Assembly: GCA_019347795.1 (NCBI GenBank)
Contig: JAHWKS010000203.1
Span: forward strand, 1-7,951
Reading direction: 5' to 3'
From: Planctomycetota bacterium
GTDB lineage: Bacteria; Planctomycetota; Planctomycetia; Pirellulales; Pirellulaceae
Length of the DNA: 7,951 nt
In this document: positions 1 to 7,100 of the stretch, piece after piece
Numbering within the stretch: position 1 is the stretch's first letter
How the letters are laid out: the number at the start of each line of letters is the position of its first letter
Notes under the pieces: model-generated
Databases searched by the model: none
What the model was told of the DNA's origin: nothing
The model's input: only the letters and a program-made list of their open reading frames with translations
Made by a program: the position numbers and the translations under genes

Positions 1-19
1 CCCCCTCATAGCGTCCGAT

Positions 20-36
20 GCCGGCTCAACTCCGGC
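20..36 (-). terminator. Possible weak hairpin after the oxidoreductase gene
   Basis: An inverted repeat GCCGG, 7-nt loop, CCGGC begins about 14 nt past the oxidoreductase stop codon. The stem is short (5 bp, all G-C) and no T tract follows on the minus strand, so it is not a standard intrinsic terminator. It could be a pause or RNA-end-protecting hairpin, or chance in GC-rich DNA. Confidence 0.2.
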
Positions 37-50
37 TTGTGGCGCCTGCC

Positions 51-1382
51 TTACAGCCTCCAGCCTTTGCGGTAGTCGCGGCGGAGGAAGCGGTCGGCCT
101 TGGGGACGTTTGTGCACGTCAGGTTCTCGGCGTCCCACTCGATCTTCTCGCCCGCGCGGATCGCGACGTTGCCCAAGAGCACCATCTCCGTGAAGGGTCC
201 TGAGTAGCCGAAGTTGGAAAGCGCCGCCGGGCCGCCCTTGCAGGCGGTCACCCACTCGACGTCCTCGTTCGGGACGCGCGGGATCGTCTTCTCGGGCTCG
301 GCGAAATCCTGGACGATCGACGCGGGCGTGATCACCCAGTTCGTGCGGCCGCGCTGGAAGTACATCTTTCCCTTTTCGCCGATCAAGGCGACATCCCACT
401 TGGACGGGTCCTGGCCCTCCATCACCGACTCGGGGGGAAAGTTCTGCGGCGCCTTCTTGCGGTCGGGGCCCTTGTAGCCGTCGTACCAGGTGAACTTGAC
501 CGGCGGCTGCGAGCCGCGCTCCGGGAACTCGTAGACGATGGTGGACCACCACGGCGGCGACTCTTCCGTGCCGCCTTCCGACTCCGCCGCGATCGACGCA
601 GGCGAACCCAGCTCCAACGCCCAATACGGCATGTCCATGATGTGACACGCCATGTCCCCCAGCGCCCCGGTGCCGAAGTCCCACCAGCCGCGCCACGAGA
701 ACGGAACGTACGCGCTGTTATAAGCCCGCTCCGGCGCCGGCCCGAGCCACAGGTCCCAACCGAGGGTGGAGGGAATCGGCTGCTTCGGCGGCCGCTCGGC
801 CATCCCCTGCGGCCAGATGGGCCGGTTCGTCCAGGCATGGACTTCGCGCACCGGGCCGATGATTCCCGCCCGCACCAGCTCGACTGCGCGGCGGATCGGC
901 TCGCCGGCATGGGCCTGGTTTCCCATCTGCGTGGCGACGCCAGACTCTTTCGCCGTCTGGGCCATCAGCCGGGCTTCATAGACGGAGTGCGTGAGCGGCT
1001 TTTGGCAGTAGACGTGCTTCCCCAGCTTCATCGCCATGATGGAAGCGGGGGCGTGGGTGTGATCGGGCGTGCTGACGGTGACCGCCTCGATGTCCTTTTG
1101 CTTGTCGAGCATTACGCGGAAGTCGGTGTATCGCTTCGCGTCGGGGAACTTTTTGAACGTGCCGGCGGCCCGCTGCTCATCGACGTCGCAAAGGGCGACG
1201 ATGTTGCACCCCGCCTCGGCCGCGTCCCGGACCTCGCCGGCGCCTTTCCCGCCAACGCCGATGCTCGCCACGTTCAGCCGCTCGTTGGCGCCGAAGACGC
1301 GCTGGGGAAGGTACGTAAACGCAAACGCCGACGCCGAAGCGGCGCCGACAAACGATCGACGGGTAATGCGCGAGTGGGTCAT
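51..1382 (-). CDS. Tat-exported Gfo/Idh/MocA family oxidoreductase
   Basis: Predicted NAD(P)-dependent oxidoreductase of the Gfo/Idh/MocA family, whose members act on sugars, inositols and derivatives; the substrate cannot be read from sequence. Numbering is for the 443-residue product starting at 1382. A Tat signal is visible (RRSFVG, R8-R9, then an Ala-rich stretch ending near FGA, residue 32). The Rossmann fold follows: GVGGKG at 42-47, CDVDE at 65-69, STPDHTHA at 104-111. The family's EKP motif is present as CQKP (K128 is the expected catalytic lysine, with Gln replacing Glu at 127). TQMGNQAH lies at 151-158, and a GDxxxHxxD segment with H247 and D250 fits the C-terminal substrate domain. 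Start choice: the ATG at 1382 has GGAGAG 5 nt upstream, whereas the in-frame ATG at 1406 (eight residues longer) has only AAAGG directly abutting it. Last gene of the block, downstream of the DUF1501 gene. Secretion of a nucleotide-dependent oxidoreductase is common in Planctomycetes. Family call is firm; reaction unknown. Confidence 0.93.
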   Translation of the reverse strand: MTHSRITRRSFVGAASASAFAFTYLPQRVFGANERLNVASIGVGGKGAGEVRDAAEAGCNIVALCDVDEQRAAGTFKKFPDAKRYTDFRVMLDKQKDIEAVTVSTPDHTHAPASIMAMKLGKHVYCQKPLTHSVYEARLMAQTAKESGVATQMGNQAHAGEPIRRAVELVRAGIIGPVREVHAWTNRPIWPQGMAERPPKQPIPSTLGWDLWLGPAPERAYNSAYVPFSWRGWWDFGTGALGDMACHIMDMPYWALELGSPASIAAESEGGTEESPPWWSTIVYEFPERGSQPPVKFTWYDGYKGPDRKKAPQNFPPESVMEGQDPSKWDVALIGEKGKMYFQRGRTNWVITPASIVQDFAEPEKTIPRVPNEDVEWVTACKGGPAALSNFGYSGPFTEMVLLGNVAIRAGEKIEWDAENLTCTNVPKADRFLRRDYRKGWRL

Positions 1383-1387
1383 GGTGG

Positions 1388-1393
1388 CTCTCC
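1388..1393 (-). promoter_or_regulatory. Ribosome binding site deciding the oxidoreductase start
   Basis: On the minus strand this reads GGAGAG, 5 nt before the ATG at 1382. It is a much better Shine-Dalgarno site than anything before the upstream in-frame ATG at 1406, so the shorter start is preferred. The Tat motif is retained with either start. Confidence 0.65.
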
Positions 1394-1425
1394 GGTGGTG
1401 GGTCATCCTTTATCAGCCGCGACGC

Positions 1426-1483
1426 GCTAGCGTCCGGTTCTTCGTAACGTCGTATCCTGGTTTCGGAACGGGGGCTAGCGTCC
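1426..1483. repeat. Paired GCTAGCGTCC direct repeats flanking an imperfect dyad
   Basis: The gap between the DUF1501 gene and the oxidoreductase gene contains GCTAGCGTCC twice, at 1426-1435 and 1474-1483, spaced 48 nt start to start. Each copy contains the palindrome GCTAGC. Between them, TTCGTAAC (1440-1447) and GTTTCGGAA form an imperfect inverted repeat. The 8-nt core TAGCGTCC occurs a third time at 9-16, in the other short intergenic stretch. It may be part of a dispersed intergenic repeat of this genome, or a regulator site pair ahead of the oxidoreductase gene. Neither can be decided from one window. Confidence 0.4.
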
Positions 1484-1499
1484 TGCGCCTGATTTGTGT

Positions 1500-2921
1500 T
1501 CAGAACAACTCCAGGATCGGTTTCCCTTCGGCCAGCAGGTTATACGGCCGGCCTTCGCGGTCGCGGGCTTCGAGGTCGTGAACGCCCATCGCATGATACA
1601 CGGTCTTAGTGACGTCGGCGGGGGTGACGGGGCGGTCGTCGGGATATTCGCCGAAGCGGTCGCTGGCGCCGTAGGTCTGTCCGCCGCGCACCCCGCCGCC
1701 GACCAGGAGGTCGGTCAGGCAGTGGGTCCAGTGATCGCGCCCGGCGCCGCTCACCCCGCCGGACCGCGGATCGCCGATCTTCGGCTTGCGGCCCATCTCG
1801 CTGGTGACCAGCAGGAGCGTCTGGTCCAGCAGTCCGCGATCGGTCAAGTCTTCAATCAAAGCTGAGAAGCCGCGATCGAACTCCGGCAGCAGGTGCTCCT
1901 TCAGGCAATCGAAGTTGTTGCCGTGCGTGTCCCATCCGCCGGCGCTCTTGCACTGGTTCTTGAGCTTCTCGTTCTCTTTCCAGAACACGGTTACAAACGG
2001 CACGCCCGCCTCGACTAATCGTCGGGCCAGGAGCAAGCTCATGCCGTTGACGGTCTCGCCGTATCGCTCCCGCAACACGGGCGGCTCGCGCGAAACGTCG
2101 AACGCCTCGGTGGTCTTTGACGACACCAGCAGCGAGTACGCCCGCTCTTGCTGCCGTCCCCAGCGGTGCACGGCGCCGTACTGCTCGAAGTCGCGGCGCG
2201 CCACGTCGATCGCGCCCAGCAATTCCCGCCGCTCCGCCAGCCGCGCGGCGGTCACGTCTCCCTCCAGGACCAGGGCGGGGGCATGGAACGCGAGCGGCTC
2301 TTCCACGTCTCCCATCACGTAGAGCGGATCGTGCTCCACGCCCAGCCGGGCGGAAAACTGCCCCGGCCGTGTGTAGGGCTTGCGACTCGGCTGGTGCGGC
2401 AACGTGATCGCGCCGGGCAGGTCCGGATGTTTTGGCGTCCGCGAGGCGACCACCGATCCCATAAACGGCCAGTCGTCGGGAAAGGGCGTGCGGTTGTTCC
2501 CCAACGTGCGGAACGTCCCGTCCGGCTCATGACCCGTGAGATTGTAGTAGTACCCGGCATGATGGTCGTTGGTGTTCACCGTGCCGCCGACGGAGTTGAT
2601 CACCGCCAGATGATGCGCCTGCCGAGCGAGCATCGGCAGATGTTCGCATAGCCGGACCCCCGGGGCGGAAGTCTCGATCGGCTGAAACGGCCCGCGATAC
2701 TCCGCCGGCGCCTCGGGCTTCATATCCCAGGTATCCAGATGGGACGCCCCGCCGCAGAGAAAGAACAGGATCGTGGAGCGCGCCGTCGCCGGTCCCCGGC
2801 CCTCCGAGCCGGTCGCCGCCGATGGCCGGCCGAAAGTCATGCCGGCGATCCCGGCGGTGGAAGCCGTCAGGAAGGTGCGGCGCGTGATGGGCGAAGCGGC
2901 GGGAGATAACATTCGGCGCAT
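1500..2921 (-). CDS. DUF1501 family protein with Tat signal
   Basis: A 473-residue protein of the DUF1501 family, related to the alkaline phosphatase/sulfatase fold; the biochemical role is not established, so none is assigned. A Tat signal is visible: TRRTFL with R14-R15, then a short hydrophobic stretch (STAGIAGMTF). Family landmarks in order are FLCGGASHLDTWDMKP (54-69), NDHHAGYYYNLTGHEP (118-133), GWDTHGNNFDCLK (329-341), SEMGRKPKI (374-382; usually SEFGRTPKI) and GRDHWTHC (394-401). The Asp, His and Glu residues in these blocks (H120, H121, D331, H333, E375, H397) are candidate metal ligands by analogy. Length is typical and the frame is intact. The ATG at 2921 has AGGGGA 5 nt upstream; the in-frame ATG three codons later lacks a site. 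In Planctomycetes these genes usually sit beside a DUF1549/DUF1553 cytochrome-type partner, but none is present here. A probable own promoter lies just upstream. Confidence 0.93.
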   Translation of the reverse strand: MRRMLSPAASPITRRTFLTASTAGIAGMTFGRPSAATGSEGRGPATARSTILFFLCGGASHLDTWDMKPEAPAEYRGPFQPIETSAPGVRLCEHLPMLARQAHHLAVINSVGGTVNTNDHHAGYYYNLTGHEPDGTFRTLGNNRTPFPDDWPFMGSVVASRTPKHPDLPGAITLPHQPSRKPYTRPGQFSARLGVEHDPLYVMGDVEEPLAFHAPALVLEGDVTAARLAERRELLGAIDVARRDFEQYGAVHRWGRQQERAYSLLVSSKTTEAFDVSREPPVLRERYGETVNGMSLLLARRLVEAGVPFVTVFWKENEKLKNQCKSAGGWDTHGNNFDCLKEHLLPEFDRGFSALIEDLTDRGLLDQTLLLVTSEMGRKPKIGDPRSGGVSGAGRDHWTHCLTDLLVGGGVRGGQTYGASDRFGEYPDDRPVTPADVTKTVYHAMGVHDLEARDREGRPYNLLAEGKPILELF

Positions 2922-2926
2922 CGGCT

Positions 2927-2932
2927 TCCCCT
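2927..2932 (-). promoter_or_regulatory. Ribosome binding site of the DUF1501 gene
   Basis: Minus-strand AGGGGA, 5 nt before the ATG at 2921. It supports that ATG over the second Met, three codons in. Confidence 0.5.
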
Positions 2933-2971
2933 GCGAAGCGACCTCAGGTACGTCGCGTCGGAATTACGCAT

Positions 2972-2991
2972 CGACGATCCCCGATCGGTCG
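2972..2991 (-). other. Stem-loop in the leader of the DUF1501 gene
   Basis: CGACGATC (2972-2979) and GATCGGTCG (2983-2991) pair over 8 bp with one bulged base and a 3-nt loop. No T tract follows, so it is a poor intrinsic terminator for corA. It sits at or just after the transcription start expected from the promoter at 2995-3024, so it would form the 5' end of the DUF1501 message if that promoter is real. It could affect message stability, or be chance. Confidence 0.35.
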
Positions 2992-2994
2992 CCC

Positions 2995-3024
2995 ATTGTA
3001 GGTCGGCCGACTCCCGCGCGTCAA
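2995..3024 (-). promoter_or_regulatory. Sigma70-like promoter for the DUF1501 gene with an internal palindrome
   Basis: On the minus strand the -35 hexamer is TTGACG (3019-3024, 5 of 6 consensus bases) and the -10 hexamer is TACAAT (2995-3000, 5 of 6), separated by 18 nt. The -35 overlaps the corA stop codon. The spacer contains GTCGGCCGAC (3002-3011), a perfect 10-bp palindrome placed where a repressor would compete with RNA polymerase. Predicted start of transcription is near 2988, giving a leader of roughly 65 nt. This suggests the two Tat-signal genes can be transcribed separately from mscS-corA. Caveat: planctomycete promoters are less well defined than those of E. coli. Confidence 0.5.
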
Positions 3025-4187
3025 ACAGGAGCCGGCCCTTGCTCGTTCCCATCGCTCGCCGCGCCGGGCCGTCCCCGCGGCGCCAGCCAGCCGCGGGCGC
3101 GGAACCAGGCGAGCATCCCCAGGGCTACGACCGCCATGCCGGCCATCACCGCCGGATAGCCCCATCGCCAGCGGAGCTCCGGCATCCAATCGAAGTTCAT
3201 CCCGTACACGCCCACCACAAACGTGAGCGGGATGAAGATCGTGGCGATGATCGTCAGCACCCGCATTGTCTCGTTGATGCGGCTGTTCACCAGGTTGAGG
3301 TAGAGCTCCAGGAGATCGGAGGCGATCTCGCGATACGTTTCCGTCAGGTCGAGAATCTGCACCACGTGGTCGTAGCAGTCGCGGAGGTACGGCTGCATCC
3401 CTCCGGACACCGCCGGGTGCGGCTCGCGGGCGAGCATCGCAAGCATGTCGCGATGCGGCCACACGGCCCGCCGCAGGATCAACAGCTCGCGTTTCAAGTG
3501 GTGGACCGAGTGGATCGTCCGAGGATCGGGTCTTTCCAGCACGCGGTCCTCGAGCGTCTCCATCCGCTGCTCCAGCTCTTCCAGGACGGGATAGTAGTTG
3601 TCGATCACCGCGTCCAGCACCGCGTACGCCAGATAGTCGGCGGCCTGATTGCGAATCCGGCCGATCTTGCGGCGAATCCGCCTTCGCACCGGATCGAGGC
3701 AATCCCCTTCGTCCTCCTGGAACGTGACGACGAAGCCCCGGCCCAAAAACATGCTGAGCTGCTCGGTGGCGACATGCGAATTGAGCTCCGCCATCCGGGC
3801 CACCAGGAAGATCTGCTCGCCGTACGTTTCCGCCTTGGCGCGCTGGTGGACGTTCACCACGTCCTCCAGCGCCAACCGGTGCAGGCCGAAGATTTCGCCG
3901 ATCTTCTCGACCACGGCCGCGTCGCCCAGCCCGCCCACATTGATCCACAGGACGGGATGCTTTCCCAGGTAGGCGCGGATTTCCTCGGGAGATTCCAGCC
4001 GCCGATCCTCGAGCTGGTTTGGTCCGTACGCGATGAGCGTGATTACCGGCGCGGGCGCCTGCGGATCGACTTTGATGGTTCCCGGCGAGGCGCCGGGCCG
4101 CGTGCGGCGGTGGATGCCCAGCGTGGCGCGGCCCCGTTGCAGCGCCGCCCGCACGCCGCCTCCTCGCTTTTTGCGTCGTTTGGCCAT
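3021..4187 (-). CDS. corA: CorA family magnesium/cobalt channel
   Basis: A 388-residue inner-membrane channel that, in characterised relatives, forms pentamers and admits Mg2+ (also Co2+ or Ni2+). The signature YGMNF is present, with GMN at 329-331 right after TM1 (about 308-327). The periplasmic loop carries MPEL (335-338), followed by TM2 (about 345-362). Residues 1-305 form the expected cytoplasmic domain, including GLHRLALEDV (101-110) and HQRAKAE (114-120; relatives usually have HQRPK). A long helical stalk leads into TM1. The N-terminus is very basic (MAKRRKKRGGG). A 26-residue tail follows TM2, basic and then Gly/Ala/Pro-rich, longer than the short lysine-rich end of well-studied CorA proteins. 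The ATG lies 6 nt after the mscS stop codon with no good ribosome binding site at normal spacing (AAGGCGG lies about 12 nt away inside mscS), which suggests translational coupling. The family call is firm; ion preference is not readable. Confidence 0.95.
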   Translation of the reverse strand: MAKRRKKRGGGVRAALQRGRATLGIHRRTRPGASPGTIKVDPQAPAPVITLIAYGPNQLEDRRLESPEEIRAYLGKHPVLWINVGGLGDAAVVEKIGEIFGLHRLALEDVVNVHQRAKAETYGEQIFLVARMAELNSHVATEQLSMFLGRGFVVTFQEDEGDCLDPVRRRIRRKIGRIRNQAADYLAYAVLDAVIDNYYPVLEELEQRMETLEDRVLERPDPRTIHSVHHLKRELLILRRAVWPHRDMLAMLAREPHPAVSGGMQPYLRDCYDHVVQILDLTETYREIASDLLELYLNLVNSRINETMRVLTIIATIFIPLTFVVGVYGMNFDWMPELRWRWGYPAVMAGMAVVALGMLAWFRARGWLAPRGRPGAASDGNEQGPAPV

Positions 4188-4193
4188 CGGGGG

Positions 4194-7100
4194 TTACACC
4201 GCCTTTTTCTCCGGCCGGAGGGAGAGGCTGCTCGCTCCATCGCGGGCGTCGGCGACGACGCGCACCTGGAGCGGCTCGGGGGAGTGAAGGTGCAGATCGC
4301 GCTGCGGGAAGGCAATGACGATGCCCGCCTCCGACAGCCGGACGTTGATCTCCGTGTGCAGGTCGTTGATCACCTTCAGGCGGTTGTCGAGGTTCGGCAG
4401 CCAGGCGAAGAGCATCAGGTTCAAGGCGCTGTCGCCGAAGGCGTTGAACGTGACCACCGGCGTCGGTTCGCCAAGCACGTCGGGGTGCTCCTGAGCCGCC
4501 GCGAGCACCAGTTCCCGGGCGCGGCCCACGTCGCTGCCGTAGGCGATGCCCACGTTGATCGTCAGCCGGTTCACCGGATCGGAGAGCGTCCAGTTGAGCA
4601 CGCGGCCGGTAATGAATTCGCGATTGGGGACGACCAGCTCCTTATTGTCGAAATCGGTGATCGTCGTCGCTCGGATTTGGATGCGGGAAACGCGGCCGTT
4701 CGTTTCGCCGATGGTCACGAGGTCCCCCACGCGGATGGGCCGCTCCATGAGGATGATCAACCCGGAGACGAAGTTGGCGAAGATCTCCTGCAATCCGAAG
4801 CCCAACCCCACGCCGACCGCGGCCACCAGCCATTGCACCTTCGACCAGCCGATTCCCACCAGGGCGAAGGCCGCAATCATGCCCACCACCGTGATCGCGT
4901 ATCGCGTGAGCGTGGCGATGGCGTACCGCAGTCCGCCGTCCATCGGCAGGCGATGCAGGATCGCCAGGTCCAAAAAGCCAGGCGCGTTCTTGCCGCCGAC
5001 AATCGCCAGCACGACGGCCAGCACCGCCAGCGCCACATCGGCCAGCGTGATGTAGCGGAACGTAGACGTGGTGCGGGAGATGACCTCGCCGTCGGCCGCG
5101 ACGGAGCTTTCCACCGTCTCGACGGCGGTCCGCCACAGCTCCACCTCGCGCAACATTCCCAGCGCGGGCAAGACGCCGATCCAGACCCACCACAGGCCCG
5201 CCAGCGCGAGCACCGTCACGGCGCCTGAAAGAAGGCGATTGGCCTGCGTATTCAAAACCGCGAGGTCGGGCCCCGGCTCTTCCGGCGGCGGTGCGTTGAT
5301 GATGGCGGACGCTTCGCCCGCGGGCGCCGCAAGCTGCGCGGCGCGGCGCCGCTGAGCCTGCTCCATGGCGGCCCGGCGTCTCGTGAGCAGCAGCCATCGC
5401 AGCGTCAGCGCTCGCACGATCAACACGCCGATCAATAGCAGCGCCGTCTCGTGCATGCGCAGAGCGAGTTGCTGCGCGGTGTAGTAGTAGCCCACGGCGG
5501 ACAGCGTCGCCAGCGCGAGCGGACCGATCACGCCCGCCGCGTACGTGACGTGCCGCAAGCGGTACAACCATCCCTCACGGGCGTAGGCGAGGAAGTGCCG
5601 CATCGCCCCGCCGGACGGCTTGAGCACGCAGTGCAGGAAAAACGCGCCGAGAAGGGCGCTCAGGATGAACGCGACGCGGCCGAGCATGTGGGCGATGTCG
5701 AGCGAAGCGGCCATCGCCGTGAGCGGCAAGCCCAGCCAGATCAGCCATTTCAGGTTTCGCCGCAGGGCCTCGACGCCCGCCTCGGGCCAATCAAAGTGCG
5801 AACGGGCCAGACCTCCCCAGCGGCAAACCTGTCGGAGGAACTCCAGTGGAAAGAGCACATAGGCCGCCGCCATCAACCCGGAGGCGAGGCCCATCGGCAG
5901 CGCTTCCTCAAAGTCCGCCCACAGCACCGAGAGCCGCCAGCCGAGGAAGGCCAACAGCGCCGGCCAGGTGGCCGCGATGGCCGCCGTCCACAACAGCGCC
6001 CGCACCGTGGGATCGAACCGCCGGCAGTTCCGCTGCTCGGCCATGTGGCCCAGCGTCGCCAGCCGGCGCCGGAACGTCGATTGGTAGACCAGCAGCGGGA
6101 TGAAGATCAGCAGCCCCAGCACCAGGTACTGCGGATTGCGGCGGATGTCTGCCACGGCCGCCGAGCCGGTCGCCCGCCAGAAGCCGGCATCCGCCAGCGC
6201 CCGCACGTCTTCCAGCACATCGGCGGGCGCGGCCAGCCCGATGGCGTTGTTGCTGCGGATCCAGAGGACGCGCTCTTCGATGTAATTGTGATACTGCTCG
6301 GTGAGCTGGATCAGCTCCCGCTGGCTGGCGTCCAGGTCGACCAGTTGATCGACGTAGGCGTTGTAGTCGGCGATCAGGGCGTCCAGGAAGTCCCGCTTCA
6401 CCGTCAGGAGTTGCTCGGCTTCGCTCTCCAGCTCCAGCGCGGTGCGACGCCGGAGGGGAACGTCGGTCAGGGTTTCGCGGACCTCAAGGTCGAATCGGCC
6501 CAACTCGGATCGCTGGTCCTCGATGTTGAGCAGCTCGTGGTTGGCGCCGCGGAGCTGCTCCTGGCGCACGGCGGCGTCCCGGCGGAGGCGGGCCAGGTCG
6601 ATATCTTTCTCCAAGTCAGCCTTCTGCTTCCGCAGTAACAGCCCCATAGCGCCGGTAAGGCCGACCTTGTCCACCTTGAGCCGGGTGCGCTCGAACTGGC
6701 TTTTGTACTTCTCCAGCGACTGCTGGGCTTTGTCGAAAGCGGCGTCAGCCAGGCGCAGCTCTTCATCCAGCACGACGCGGTTGCGGGCAAGCTCGACGTT
6801 CTCTTCGGCGACGCCGCGCAGCTCCTCGGCGACGCCGCCGACCTGGCTTTGAGCCTCCGTCAGTTGGAGCTGCACATCCAAGAGCCGCTTCTGCGCAAAG
6901 ACGCGGCGCACCTTATCGACCGCCTTCTCCGACAGTGCGAACCGCCGCTCGGCCAAGCGACGCCGCAGGGGGAGCACTTCCACCCGCGCCTCATAGCTGG
7001 CGATCTCCTTGTCCGACGCCGCGATCTCGGCCTGGGCCGATTGCCGCTGCGTCAACAACACCGTGCGGCGGGCGGTCTGCAGTTCCGCCGGCTGGTCGGC

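Noticed and set aside
51..1406. The longer oxidoreductase start at 1406.
   Set aside because: Its AAAGG abuts the ATG with no spacer, while the ATG at 1382 has GGAGAG at ideal spacing and keeps the Tat motif. The longer form cannot be fully excluded.
3002..3011. Palindrome GTCGGCCGAC as a corA terminator.
   Set aside because: It has no loop and no following T tract on the minus strand; its place between promoter hexamers fits an operator better.
2944..3948. A 334-codon minus-strand open frame overlapping corA in another frame.
   Set aside because: Composition is dominated by Arg, Gly, Ala and Asp, typical of an out-of-frame translation; corA in this place is unambiguous.
3039..5228. A 729-codon open frame on the plus strand opposite corA and mscS.
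   Set aside because: Its translation is rich in His, Arg, Asp and Gln with no family motif, and it lies opposite two well-supported genes. Long antisense open frames are expected in GC-rich coding DNA with third-position bias.
4642..5571. A 309-codon minus-strand open frame inside mscS.
   Set aside because: Out-of-frame Arg/Ala/Gly-rich translation overlapping the conserved pore and membrane region of mscS.
5451..6638. A 395-codon open frame on the plus strand opposite mscS.
   Set aside because: Low-complexity Arg/Gln/Pro-rich translation without a recognisable domain; a shadow of the mscS coding frame.
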